A stretch of DNA of 64,000 nucleotides from Tethya wilhelma (GCA_964030475.1 CAXIPT010000002.1:7229381-7293380), one strand, 5' to 3'; positions 43,775-55,786 are shown, numbered from the stretch's first letter. Notes: generated by a model from the letters alone, not told the origin. Numbers and translations are program-made.

Positions 43775-44727
43775 GTGCCTCTGAGATGCTGATGGCCAAT
43801 GCGGTCCAGGACCTCTCCGGTCGTACCCCAGGGAAGGAGTCCCTAGCCATGGAGGCCTTTGCCAGGGCCCTGAGACAACTGCCCACCATCATAGCAGACA
43901 ACGCCGGCTACGATAGCTCAGAGCTGGTATCACAGCTGAGGGCTCTCCACTCCGAGGGGAGGACCACCATGGGACTAGGTGGGCGGGGAGAGGGGCAGGG
44001 CTTAGAAGGATTGTGTCTTAATGTGTTGAAGTCCATTTGGTCTCAAATTGCTGCCAAAAGTAAAATAATGAGATTCATACAATACTTTTCCAATGGAGTA
44101 CAATAAAAATGTAGCTAATTTTTGACTGGTAAAGTGTAGGAAGCTGGAAAAGCATTCAAAAGAATGGTCAAAACGAGCACTTTCCAATGGTGCTTGGAAT
44201 TTTGTAATCAGTAAGAAAGTGTTTTCTACAGGCATTCTTAAACCAGATAATGATATAATACCATGAGGTGGAATAGCTGACTTGGCGCTTTTGCATCCAT
44301 AGATTTGTGCATAAAGACATACAGTATGATTGAGTCCAGAAATTAGTATTGTTCCTTGCTCCTCCCAGCTTTTCAAGTTACAAAAAGAGGGTGTGGCCTG
44401 GTACGAGGCTATAGAAATAGTCAGCAAAGCTATAACTGCACAATCACAGCATTTATATGAAGACCATGTGGGATATCTCTCGCACGCACACACACACACA
44501 AAAACACACTCTCTTTCTCCTCTCCTTCAGACATGAACAATGGTTGTGTTGGTGATATGGTGGAACTGGGCATCACAGAGTCCTACCAGGTGAAGAGACA
44601 AGTCCTCCTCTCAGCCTCTGAGGCTGCTGAGATGATCCTCAGAGTCGATGACATCATCAAGGCAGCTCCAAGGTACGTACATCAGAGACACTCTCTTTCT
44701 AGTGAAACTTATCAAAACTAATCTCGA

Positions 44728-44799
<72 letters not shown>

Positions 44800-44827
44800 G
44801 AGGAGGGAACCAGACCATGGGCACTAA

Positions 44828-45152
44828 CGTTAACATTGAAACTAAAAGTAGTATTAGAGGTCAAAGTTCAAACAAACATTATCAAAAATTGTACATGTAA
44901 TAATGTCATGTATATATTAAATTTTTTTACAAACTAAAACAACATCAAAAAAATTATAATATAATAGAAAGAGAAAAAAAATGTACATTGTGTGGTTTGC
45001 CAGATCAGTGAATTAAAGTGCATGCATAGCAACAAAATAAACAAACTGTAAAAATAGAGAAAAAAAAAGTGTAATGTGTGGTACCGGTGTGGATAATCAG
45101 TTCAAATATAAAAAGTACATGGTAAAAGTGAAAGCGTGTTCTAATGGTGTGA
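44828..45152. repeat. Inverted copy of the ankyrin/CCT2 intergenic region
   Basis: The reverse complement closely matches 8816-9119, down to the final codons and stop of the ankyrin gene at the edge (complement of TCACACCATTAG at 45141-45152). Differences are small indels in A/T runs. Both contigs end within this stretch, so it is best read as unmerged overlap between two contigs or haplotypes. Confidence 0.85.
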
Positions 45153-45208
45153 NACATATGCGCATGCGCGCGCACTAATTAATTGGTAAACAAGGAAGAA
45201 GACACAAG

Positions 45209-45787
45209 ATGGCTTCGCTCAGTGTTTCAGAGTACTGTAGCAGTTTACCGGAGGCAGTGAGAGCCAGACTCCACCAGAGGATTGACGCAGCTAGCGGAAG
45301 AGTGTCCATAGAAGTTGGTCAAGTCGCTAAATGCATCTACCAGTGGGAGGGGTGTGTGGCAGAGGCACTGGGACTGACAAAGGCTAATATTTCTGCCATC
45401 AAAACGAAGTACCCTGAAGAATTGAGACTACAAACGTAAGTGAAAGACTGCCATATACTTAACCAGCTGTATCAGCCTCTAGATAATTTAGGTCAGTATT
45501 GCAAGAAAATCTGGTTGTTCTGGAGCAAGCCTTAGCTAGTACTGTTACTATGAACCTCCTCCTATCCATATATCCTATCCCACTGAGAGAAGGCCTGCTC
45601 ACAGTTGTTTGAGCATGCCTGTATTTTCCCAGGAAGCATATTATATCTCACTGAGTCTTTAACTTTGCCCCATTATCTGTGTACATTTAGGAAGGAAGTT
45701 CTTTGTCTGTGGCAGGAGAAGAATGGTCCTAATGCAACCTACCATAATCTGATAGAGGCATTTCTCAAGGCTGAAAAAATGTACTAA
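45209..45787 (+). pseudogene. Truncated DEATH-domain copy (107 residues)
   Basis: Exon 1 45209-45435 and exon 2 45691-45787 parallel exons 1-2 of the gene at 3248, with about 90 percent identical residues (SEYCSSLPEAVRARLHQRID; TKANISAIKTKYPEE; LWQEKNGPNATYHNL). After AFLKAEK the sequence switches to MY-stop, and unrelated repeat DNA follows, so the last DEATH helix (SSYADAVCKIL in the other copy) and the exon 2 donor are lost. If expressed as is, it would be a near-complete stand-alone DEATH fold, which could act as a dominant-negative adaptor; more likely it is a 5' end broken by mobile DNA. The ankyrin exons of the same contig begin only at 51509. Confidence 0.7.
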
Positions 45788-45819
45788 AGTCACGGTTATA
45801 CAGTAGTAACTTATATGAG

Positions 45820-47825
45820 GGTTTGGCACAAAAAAAATGAAGTAGTCATGTGCCGAAATTCTGAGACTTTCCTTGTTTCATTGCTTTTTATAGCACTGCC
45901 CATTCCTACACTGCTTATTTTTTCAAAATTTTTACTACTTGTTCATTCACTTTTTTCAACAATATAAGGTGCTTAATTACATGGAGAGATTGGTTAGTCT
46001 CTACAAAAAGCAAGTGTTTGCAGCACTAGATGCGCATGCGCATTATATGCTGGCAAACCACGTGGTCTATTGACGACCTTTACCTGTACACTGTTAGAAA
46101 TAAGGTGTCCATCAACACCCCAATATTGACCGAAAAATTTTTCGGGGTGTTACCTAACACTCCAGTGTCGTACAACACCTATTCTGTGTTGAACAGCACC
46201 CATGGGTGTTTATCAAAACCTTTTGTAAAATAATACTTCATACTCATATTTAATACATCTTAGCATCATAACAACACTCAGAAATGGCTATATGCAACTT
46301 AGAACCATCTAATAGTGCCAAATCACTGACTTTTAAACAGGCTAATTTATATTCAATAATAATGACATCATTACTGAGCATGCTCAGTAGCGCAATTTTG
46401 AACTTGAGAGTGAGCAGCTGTAAATTTTGTTTTGTGAGAAGATGCTGAGTTCTTGAACAAAACCCTTAAAGGATGACTTCTAGGCAGGAAAAACTGAAAA
46501 GGAGAGAGTTAAACTTGTCAAGAATTCAATTTGGAGTGCTTGAGGTAAGAAAAGTTGATGTTTTACAGTCTAACTGAGCTGTACTATAACTGGGCTGATA
46601 TTTATTTTTTCAGCACCGTTGATGAGTCATTGGGAAAGCTACAATACCCTCAAATATGACTTCCAGATAGCATAAACAGATGGCTGCAACCTAGATAAAC
46701 TCAAAATTTGAGGTAAGAACAGCTAGATAAGGCGTACTATTATAAGCTGTATGGTTGATAACAAATCGTGAACTTTGAACCCTTGTAGATCAGCGCGCTA
46801 AGCCTGATCCTGTGAGAGAAAGGCTTACTTGGTCTTAGGAACAGTGATGGCAGTTGTGGTGAAATGAAGAGTATACACAAAAGCCTGAACTGCACTCTTT
46901 CATTATGTTAAAGAGACTGATGGCATCATTACAGGTGTGTATGTGTGGATATATAGCTACATATTATTAGTGTACAAATTAAATAGGGATGGGAAAAGCT
47001 ATATGTGCATGTTATGTATAGCTATAATTATGTCAATTAGACAATAACGTCCTCAATGTATTACTATACAGGTAGCCACAAGCAGCAACTCCCGGCTGGA
47101 CATTTGTCAAGAAAGACTCTGGACAGATCATAGAAACAATTTATGTTGTGTTTGAATTGAATTTTGTTCATGAAATTGATACATTAAAGGTGCTGTGTAG
47201 CTACAGAATGATGTATAGTTGGGTGCTCAATAACAACACTGGAGTGTTATATAGCACATAAAAGAGTGCTACGTAACACTCCAGTGAATTTTGAGGGGTG
47301 CTCTATAACACTCCAGGGGTGCAAAACTTAAACATTACGCGGGACACCCCAAAAAGGTGTTAACTTACACCTTATTTCTAACAGTGTATCAAAATGGCTA
47401 ATACAAAGTACAGTATTTTATACCTGAGTTTCAAAGCTTCCTAGATTTTCTTTGCTGAACATTTTTAGCAACAAACAAGTACAAAAGGACGTACTACGGA
47501 TGAAATGAAGTCGCACTATATAGTCAAAGTTGTCTCAATGCCTTTTGTTTGTCTGGAAATCGCGTTCAAGTAAGTCAGTTAGGAAGGGGAAAACAAATTG
47601 CACTGTTGTGGCTTCTCGCCAGCTCTCTCTCCAGAGCGCTCTTGGAACTTTCTGCTATAGTTTTCTTAGTGTATACAGTAAGAAAACTGTCTGGGGGAGG
47701 CTATTAATGTGTTTTAAGGCTTAGTTATCTTTCCCTGAGAGTTTATAAGCGTGAACATTTTGTACTGTGTCTATGGGACATTCGGCCCATTCCTACTATA
47801 CGTACTACCGTACGTATGATAGGAA
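45820..47825 (-). mobile_element. Compound repeat: family C plus family B, interrupted
   Basis: 45820-45945 is family C. 45955-46088 plus 47387-47820 matches 50760-51342 (GCGCATGCGCATTATATGC, then CTATTGACGACCTTT, then the hairpin end CGTACTACCGTACGTAT). The whole unit therefore exists twice on this contig (45820-47820 and 50635-51342), this copy being split by the CACTG element. Confidence 0.75.
46089..47386. mobile_element. 1298-bp CACTG-ended DNA element
   Basis: Perfect 20-bp ends CACTGTTAGAAATAAGGTGT / ACACCTTATTTCTAACAGTG flanked by TA (46087-46088, 47387-47388). Subterminal AACACTCC / GGGTGTT boxes are dense at both ends (46110-46215 and 47225-47370). The CACTG ends plus subterminal repeats resemble metazoan EnSpm/CACTA-like elements. 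No transposase ORF, so non-autonomous. The uninterrupted family B copy near 50885-50905 gives the empty site. Confidence 0.85.
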
Positions 47826-49095
47826 GGCGTTCGACTCAGTGCCACCAGGAGCTCATGAGGTCCGTAGGCCCGATGAAGCGATTAACATATCGTATAGTAG
47901 TGCGTTCCAGACATCGTAATAGGTTTGTAGCAAAAGCGCTTCCTTATATGGATACACAAAGGGATGAGCTTGAACCAACTACAGCCTTGGGTGGTACTTA
48001 TAATGTAAACATTACTGTACTGATATTACAAGGAGTAGATCTATTTAACTAAGTGTGGTCATCAGGTAACCACAGAAACCTTACCAGTACATGCACCACT
48101 TAGACTGAACACTTAGCATTAATTACAGGACTTCACATAATATATGGAAATAATACAACTTTTTTTACGAGATGTGAAACACGATGTTAATTGTTAGTTC
48201 TAACTTGGGCCCGCTATTATTCTATAGACCAATAAAATCTGATCGACTTTGAGTTGATCCAGCTGGACATCAATGAAGTTGACCACTGGGTGGATGAAAA
48301 CTTTTTAACGTTAAATGGGCCAAAATGTAAATTTATGGTTGTTTCACGCATTGCCAAGCGACACCCTGCTCTGCCCCCAAGCAATCTCCAGCTAGGATCC
48401 GTGTCACTCTACGACAAGTCTATGAGTACAATTAAGTATCTAGGTCTCTTATACTAAATGCAAGTCTGTCGTGGTCTGATCACACTCAGGCACAGTTGTT
48501 AACAAGGCCAGAAGGCTAGTCGGTTTCTTGTATAGAAGATTTTATACATACCTTAACAGTCAAGATCTCCTGCATCTATACACTGAGAGCTACATATATG
48601 ACCTCATCTGGAGTATGCCAGTCCAGTTTGGGATCCTTTCCTAAAAAAGGACATCATGGCATTGGAATCAGTTCAGAAGTTTGCTCTTCGGATGTGCAGG
48701 AAAAACTGGTCAGCCTCTTATGATGAGCTTGTGGCTTGGGCTAATATATAAAGTCTCTTAGTAGAGCAAAGAAGGATATATGTACCTATAAAGCTTTGTA
48801 TACTCTACAAACTTGTGTACACTTCTCTCCCAAATCAACTGAGACACATGCAGGCCTAGCTGTATATGCTGATATCAGGAGCCACCACTCAATGATGCTT
48901 ATATCTGACTCTGCGAGAACCAATACATACCACCATTCACTTTACTTGGACACATGCAGTTAGAGTGTGAATGGCCTGCCCAATGAAGTAGTAACTGGAT
49001 CGTATTCTCATTTCAGGAACTTCCTTTTGACGCATCATTTTTAATATTGTGGACTGTGACTGTTTTTATGTTTTTTATGATACACTAGCTCTAAG
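47821..49095 (+). pseudogene. LINE (non-LTR retrotransposon) reverse transcriptase remnant
   Basis: 47824-47865 carries KAFDSVP, then in the next frame HQELMRSVG, the RT motif around the conserved Phe-Asp. 48248-48456 reads LIQLDINEVDHWVDENFLTL then KCKFMVVSR and IKYLGLLY, the motif D/E region of LINE RTs. 48495-48740, in shifting frames, gives ARRLVGFLYRRFYTYLNS, LLHLYT, DIMALESVQKFALRMC, typical of the C-terminal part of CR1/Jockey-type ORF2. Frameshifts and deletions mean it is dead. Clade is uncertain. Confidence 0.75.
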
Positions 49096-49884
49096 TTTGT
49101 AAGTATATATATATATAAGCTAACTTAAATGTTTATGTAGTAGGCAGGAACAAGTATAGCTAGTAAGCATTTCGCAAAAATAGGCAGTGTAGGAATGCAA
49201 GTGTTGTAAAAAGTTATGAAACAATTAAGGTACTTCAAGTCATCTAAATTGAACTTTGCAGCCAGATTATTTGCCCTGAATTTCAACCATTCTTATACGT
49301 ATGTGTCAGAATAATAGTTAAATACAGAGTCATGCACTGTCATGCCATTGAGCCTCAATTAATATTGATTAGCCGAATAACTATTTTCATGACACTGATT
49401 TAGAAATGAATTCGCGAAGCATATAGTCATGTGCCAAAATTCAGAGACTGGTTTAGTAATGTTTTACAGCATGCACTGCCCATTACTACACTGCCATTAT
49501 ATAATTATAATATAATATTCAGGCATGAAATTTTAATACTTGCATGTGCAGTAATATAAATATTAAGCATGCATAAACTAAATTGTTGCTGAGCACACAA
49601 TTATAGAACTTTTGAAGTATAATTTTAAACAGGAATCAGCTAGATAAGATCTGGAAAAGTTTTCCCCGATTCTGAAATTTCGAAGAGTTTTATATATAAG
49701 CTTAGATCTAAGCCAGGCCCAATCACTTGAGCTTTGATCACTTAGGTCTAAGCTTAGGCCTAAGCTTATAGATCTAATCATAAAGCTTATAGACCCGATT
49801 ACAAAGCTTAGGTCTAAGTTTAAACTTAATCATAGAAGCTTAGGCCTAAGATTAGATCTCTAATCATAAAGGCTATTAATAATA
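49096..49884. other. Diverged family C copies and an AAGCTTAGGCCTAAGC cluster
   Basis: 49175-49240 and 49425-49500 are inverted, diverged family C pieces. 49697-49868 is a dense cluster of palindromic units based on AAGCTTAGGTCTAAGC, AAGCTTAGGCCTAAGC and AGATCTAATCATAAAG. No gene. Confidence 0.55.
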
Positions 49885-50112
49885 TATAAAGTAGTAAAAA
49901 TTTTGAAAAAATAAGTAGTGTAGGAATGGGTAGTGCGGTAAAAAGTATTGGAACAAGGCAGGGTCACGGTCTCAGTTTCGGCACATGACTACTTCATTTT
50001 TATTTTTTAACCCTCATATGGATTTTTCAGTGTCGTGTTGCAATAATCTGTACACTATAATAGTACCATAGCTTATCATAATTATTGCATTGGTTCACTA
50101 TTATAATAATTA
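49885..50112. mobile_element. Short repeat family C copy and flank
   Basis: 49890-50005: AGTAGTAAAAATTTTG, GTGTAGGAATGGGTAGTGCGG, GGCACATGACTACTTCATTT. Flanked by AT-rich sequence to the gap. Confidence 0.65.
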
Positions 50113-50217
50113 NNNNNNNNNNNNNNNNNNNNNNNNNNNNNNNNNNNNNNNNNNNNNNNNNNNNNNNNNNNNNNNNNNNNNNNNNNNNNNNNNNNNNNNN
50201 NNNNNNNNNNNNNNNNN
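50113..50217. other. Assembly gap (105 N)
   Basis: Run of N; content unknown. The missing domain X exon of this gene copy is unlikely to fit if the gap size is real, since that exon alone is 749 nt. Confidence 0.95.
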
Positions 50218-51342
50218 TAATAGCATGACCATTCCATAGACCAATGAATGTACTATATACAGCATTGTGTAATAAGCTGTGAATATCATTATCAACCACT
50301 CAGCAGTTGCAGTTGTAGTAACATGTGGTTTCCCAGAATTATCAGACAAATGTATTATATTAGTGTACAAGTAGTAAAAAATTTTATAAAAATAAGCAGT
50401 GTAGGAATGGGCAGTATGGTAAAAAGCAATGAAACAAGGCAAGTCTCTGAATTTCGGCACATGACTACTTCATTTGATTAGTCAATTCAGTGGCAAGTTT
50501 GATTTCCATCATTCAATGATTATTATCAATCATTTGGCTCATGCATGAGTCAATGCGGCAAGCAATATAGCTTGACTAATTTAGAGAAAGTGACAAGCAT
50601 GTAGAATGTAGGTACACAGTAACATATGAGAGTTGGGTACAAAAAATGAAGTAGTCATGTGCCGAAATTCAGAGACTTAATTGCCTTGTTTCATTGCTTT
50701 TTACCACACTGCCCATTCCTACACTGGTTATTTTTATAAAATTTTTACTACTTGTTCATTTAAACACTAAGGTGCTCAATTGCATGGAGACAATCACATA
50801 GCCGATCTACAAAAGCAGACTTGTACATTGGATGCGCATGCGCATTATATGCATGCAACCACGTGTTCTATTGACGACCTTTTTACTTACATCAAAAGGC
50901 TAAATAAACAGTACAGTATTTTATATCAAGAGTTTCAAAGCTGCCTAGATTTTGTTTGCTGCCTTTTCACCAGCAAACGAGTCGAAAAGGACGTACTGTG
51001 CAAAAAATGAAGTCCCACTATATGCTCAAAGCTGGCTCAATGCCTTTTGTTTGTCTGGAAATCGCTTTCAAGTAAGTCAGTTAGGAAGGAAGGAAGGAAG
51101 GAAGGAAGGAAGGGGAGAACAAAATTAGACTGTTGTGGCTTCTCGCCAGCGCTCTCTCCAGAGTGCTCTAGAAACTTCCTGCCTGTTTTCTTGTGAGTAA
51201 ACTGTATGTGGGAGGCTATTAATTAAGTGAATCTGAAGGCTTAGGTTTCTTTCCCTGAAAGTTTATAAGCATGAACATTTTGTATTGTGTCAATGGGACA
51301 GTCATCCCATTCCTACTATACGTACTACCGTATACGTATGAT
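50218..51342. mobile_element. Family C copies and an intact family C plus B unit
   Basis: 50368-50475 and 50640-50755 are family C in opposite orientations. 50760-51342 is a family B copy ending in CGTACTACCGTATACGTATG. An AAGG run lies at 51087-51112. This is the empty-site reference for the CACTG element. Confidence 0.65.
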
Positions 51343-51508
51343 ACTGTATAGCACAAACGTTTGGCTAATTTTTTATACTAGAAGATTGTCTGTTTGGGGA
51401 TCACTCATGTAATAAAGTGTACCAGACCTTTCCACTGACTAAAAATATACACGAAGAGGGGAAGGTCTGGGAATGAGGCTGCATTTGTACTCTTGTGATT
51501 CCTCTCAG

Positions 51509-54500
51509 GATAGTTGGACTCCACTTATAGTGGCTAGCTTCAGCAATCACCTCCAAGTAGTTCAACTGCTACTGAAGTACCAGGCTAATGTGAATGCAAG
51601 GGACAAGGTATGTATGATAATTACCATCACCCTCACCACCAACCTATTTCATCATTAATGATAATAATACTGTAAGTTAGGAAATTACATGACATGTTAT
51701 TGGTCCACTAAGTTAATGTTTGCCTTACGCTGTGTGGTAAAATTCGCCATATTCCCATGCAGGCTCTCTCTCCCAGAATATTACACGCTGAAAAATAGGA
51801 AGGGAGAAAGCCTGGTACTCAAAATATTGTGAATGATGTAGAGCGCAGAAAAATTAGTATACACTAGCAGTAGTAGAGAAACCTTACAAACTCTCTCCAC
51901 GGGCAACGTCAATCATGTATTTCACGTAACAGGCTCTTTCCCTTCCTATTTTTGCACATGTGCGTATACATATATATTCACTGATAGGGAGCGTTTTTCA
52001 TGTTTCCAGCCCAGCCCAGTATACCAGCCAGTGATGTTATAGCCTTCAAGATAGTCAAGTATGGTAATAGCCTATAGTGGGTGTGGCTGGTGTGGGTGAT
52101 CACCTAGGAGTACTTGTCATTGGTATATGTTACCAGCTGAGGTTGTTTGTATTGTCTCCTCTCTCATCAGGATGGCTGGACTGCTCTGAAGGAGGCTTCA
52201 AGAGGAGGAGACCTTGAAGTGGTCCAGACATTACTGGAAGGTGGTGCTGATCCCAATATTGCTGATAATGTAAGTTTTGAAGTTTACATTACATTTATAT
52301 ACTTTAGTTTTCCACTGCATTTATTACAATGTCATGTAACATGTGTGGCCAATAGTCCATCTAGTCTGTCTGTCTGACAGATATCATCCACTAGTCCATA
52401 GTTTGAGTTTGTGAAAAAAAAAAAGAAAAAAAAAAAGAATTGAACTAATTCAATTTCTAAACTTCAGCATTGTTGAAGTACACTCATTCTCCCAGTTCTT
52501 TAGTGTCTTTCCCAGCTTCCTGTACCATATAACAGTTATATTTCAGAGGAGGCAAATTTTCGTGGCTGACAGAGAAACCACGAAATATTTATCCAAGAAT
52601 AAAAGCCGAGTGCAGATGTGGTTAACCCATAAGTGCCATACGTGACCACGAAATTTTTTTCCACAAATAGGTGAAAGTTTGGGAAATTTATCCTTGAATA
52701 TGTGACTTGATCTATAAGCATAGATAATGTAGGCTAATGATATGCGGTATAGTATACGGAATTTTTTTGAAGCACTCACTAACTCGCACCCGCTGAAGCT
52801 TTGAATGTTGCGAAAGAGAGAGTTGGGACAAATTTCAGGCGCTGTAACTGATTATCCAAGAGCCTATGAAAAGGTCTATTACTTCTTGAAGACATGCACT
52901 ATTACTGGTAAGAATGATGATTAGCTAATTTATTTGTGCAGAAAATGACTTCCTCTACTGTATGGCAGTATTAACATTACGAGTCAGAAAATTCACTGCT
53001 TATAGAAATAGTTTGTGACTCTTGTGTTTCCTCAATATCCAAAATTTTGTCCTATTAACTGTGTTAAAAGTTGTCCTACTTGAGAAGCAACTGGGTGGCT
53101 CCATGAACTGGTTTCTGAGTTATTTATAAACCAAAGGTGCTTCTATTCTTGGGTAGTACAGTCATTAGGAGGATAAAGTCTTTCCTTTTGGAGAAAATCC
53201 TATTTCAGTCTTCCCAATTTATCATCTACAATCACACCATGCATATTATAGGCTATATGTAAATTATTATTATTATGTATATGCATCCAAAGGATTATTC
53301 ATTAAGTTTTGAATATGGCTTTTAATTTTTGTCCAGATTAGATAGATAAGAAACAGCCAGATGTCAACACAACCAATCTCAAAACTGTCTCTGAACCCCT
53401 CTCAAAAAAAGCATGCAGGCATGCTCCTCTTCAACGACTCTGCATGCCCTCTCAACCATTAGTATATCAATCATTCATGCAAGACTATCACATGATATTA
53501 CACATTAATTGTAATACACATTGTAATGTTTTTAATGGTTAACATATATAATAAATTTAAAATTAATGGTGTATAGATGCATCTAATACTACAATTATTT
53601 TGGAGACTTAGTCTTGAGAGTTTTCTGTATTCCTTTGAAATATTTCTTTTCAAACTTGGAGTTCCACTCTTTTGCGAAGGAATGTCCACAGATTTTTATC
53701 CATAGAGAAACAATGGAATGAAGAAGCTCCATGCAATACTTTTCATAGAACAGTTCAAAGTAGAAATATATGGAAATCTATTGCACCTATCCATTACACT
53801 ATATACGTGGTCGCTGCAATGTTTGTGTCATACAATTTTTACGTAAACGGAAATGTTTCACATATCCATTAGCCTACATTATCTATGCTTAGCCTATATA
53901 TAAGTATTGACCATTCCATAGACCACATGGAAAAAACTAGAGCATGCATTGTGTAATAAGTTGTTAATCTCATTATCAACCTCTCAGTATATAGCTGAAG
54001 TAGTAACATGTGGTTTCCCAGATTTCCCAGACACACATAGTACTCAATGCATGTGTACTCTCTTCATTGGTTGTTGTCTTGTGTTTCCTCTTAGGATGGT
54101 GACACTCCACTTATAGTGGCTAGTGAGAACAATCACCTCCAAGTAGTTCAACTGCTACTGAAGTACCAAGCTGATGTGAATGCAAGGGACAAGGTATGTA
54201 ACTGAGTTTGCAGTTAGAGTTCACCATATATCTATGTCTGTACTAGCTGTCATACATTCATACAGCCCTGGCTGATACTACAGTATATATAGTCTAACAC
54301 TATGAGTCTATGACCATAATATAGTGGCTGTTAGTGTGTAGCTATTGTAGTCTATTCAACCTATAGATACTGACTATAGCTTGACCTCACATGTAATCGT
54401 ATGATGCATGACATTGTATAATAGCAGGAAAATCATTGTATTCTTCACAATAATAATGCTATGATTATGTTGTTTGTATTATTGTCTCCAGGTTGGCCTC

Positions 54501-54948
54501 ACTGCTCTGATGAAGGCTTCAAGAAGAGGACACCTTGAAAGAGTCAAGACCTTACTGAAAAGTGGTGCTGACCCCAATATAGCTGATGATGTAAGTGGGT
54601 GTGGTTTGTGTGCCTGTATGTTTGACATCATTCTCTTGTTTGATAGGAAAAGAATTGGACAGCTCTCTTTTTGGCTTGTAATGAGTTAACGTACTATGAT
54701 TACACGTTGGGAGATGAAGTTTCTATTTCTATTGAGAGTCGTCTTGAAGTGGTCCAGCTGCTCATCAACCATGATGCTGATGTGGACTTCAGAAATAAGG
54801 TATGGACAATGGCAGTGTAATATGCATGAGTGCATGTACTAGGGAACAACTTGTGACACCACAAATCACATGCAATAATTATTACGTTAAACTTTTTGTT
54901 TAAGGTCGACATGAATATTTCTGTATATACTGCTATACATTGTGTGCC

Positions 54949-55006
<58 letters not shown>

Positions 55007-55786
55007 CTTCCCTCCCTCCCTCCAGTCTGGAGTGTCTGCTAGTGATGTTGCCCTCACTCATGGCTTCAAGGAAGTCAGTGATCTCATTGTACAACAAAGT
55101 CACTCCAAACAACAGAACACAATCAGTGAGGTAGACATCAGATAGATAAAACTATAGCCCCATTTACATACACACACACTGATATGGTTTAAAACGAATT
55201 CTTATTGATACACATCTACACATCCCATGGATTAGCCTTTAGCTGAATTATAATGTGCATTAAGTACTGCATGTAAATATGGCTTAAATTCTTTCAAAAT
55301 GAAGTAAGGTAACTAATATGTTTGTTGTAATTGACTCTTCAGGAAGTCAGTGATCCTCAAGCCCCTGTCAGTCCCTCCCAACAACAGAACACAGTCAGTG
55401 AGGTAGGTACACAAGAAATAGTTTATCTTTACAATCAATAATTGTTGAATGAGTTGATCCTAACAGACTGCAATGTGATGGTGTTGACTAGCTGGTGTCA
55501 TGTGCCCCTCTCTTGTCCTCAGGAGACCAGGAGAAGAGTGCTGACTGCTGGGGACTATTTCCGGGCCGTGATGGACTTCTTCCTCCCTGAGAAGGCCGAG
55601 AAGAGAGAGACCCTTCACGGTGATGATGTCATCAATGATGATGATGATGATGATGCAGGCAGATTCAGAGGCCGTGGTGAGAGACCAGCTGTTCAATCCA
55701 AGAGAAGTCTGTTCCAGCAATTTACTAATAGATTTAGAGGTAGAAGAAGACAGCGTCCCCAAGATACACCACCTGTCATCCACTGA
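51509..55786 (+). CDS. Ankyrin-repeat gene body of the DEATH-X-ankyrin family, 5' end missing
   Basis: Exons 51509-51607, 52171-52269, 54095-54193, 54492-54590, 54647-54799, 55026-55130, 55343-55402, 55523-55786, all phase 0, together 325 residues. Units run DSWTPLIVAS..., DGWTALKEASRGG..., DGDTPLIVASENN..., VGLTALMKASRRG..., EKNWTALFLACNE... (longer, with an extra 8 residues versus the first gene), SGVSASDVALTHG.... The Pro/Gln linker follows, then the terminal exon (RRVLTAGDYFRAVMDFFLPE) with an Asp run (VINDDDDDDAG) and an Arg-rich tail. The two exons before this in the first gene, the domain X exon and the linker exon are not found between 45788 and 51508, which is filled with repeats and a gap. 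It could be the 3' part of the DEATH copy at 45209, or a separate gene with a lost start. Confidence 0.75.
52717..53889. mobile_element. 1173-bp TA-flanked TIR element in an ankyrin intron
   Basis: Ends AGCATAGATAATGTAGGCTA / TAGCCTACATTATCTATGCT (23 bp perfect) with TA at 52715-52716 and 53890-53891. Interior ORFs are short and unrecognised. It sits in the unusually long intron between the exons at 52171 and 54095. Confidence 0.75.
54953..55024. repeat. (CT)n / CCTC tract forming an acceptor polypyrimidine region
   Basis: CT repeat followed by CCCTCCTTCC units up to the AG at 55024-55025. The paralogous acceptors at 8059-8080 and 59344-59370 (minus) have CCCTCC units without the long CT run. 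Confidence 0.85.

Larger units (their letters stand above)
40762..44827 (+). pseudogene. CCT2: CCT2 (chaperonin TCP-1 beta subunit), 5'-truncated with frameshifts
   Basis: Exons: 40762-about 40971 ([20 protein letters not shown] ... [15 protein letters not shown]), 41850-42053 ([21 protein letters not shown], then [15 protein letters not shown]), 43232-43387 ([29 protein letters not shown]), 43775-43978 ([33 protein letters not shown]), 44531-44672 ([20 protein letters not shown]) and 44800-44827 (REPDHGH stop). This covers about the last 60 percent of the usual 535 residues; the N-terminal ATP-binding part is absent. Defects are an extra GTGC at 41975-41978, a lost base at 43268-43272, and loss of the expected NINCFINR-like stretch between the first two exons. 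CCT2 is one of eight subunits of the cytosolic folding ring and essential, so an intact gene should exist elsewhere. Contig error or alternative haplotype remains possible because splice sites and most codons are well kept. Confidence 0.8.

Noticed and set aside
47816..48052. Separate 78-residue gene
   Set aside because: Its start overlaps a reverse-transcriptase motif (KAFDSVP) in the neighbouring frame; best explained as part of the decayed LINE.
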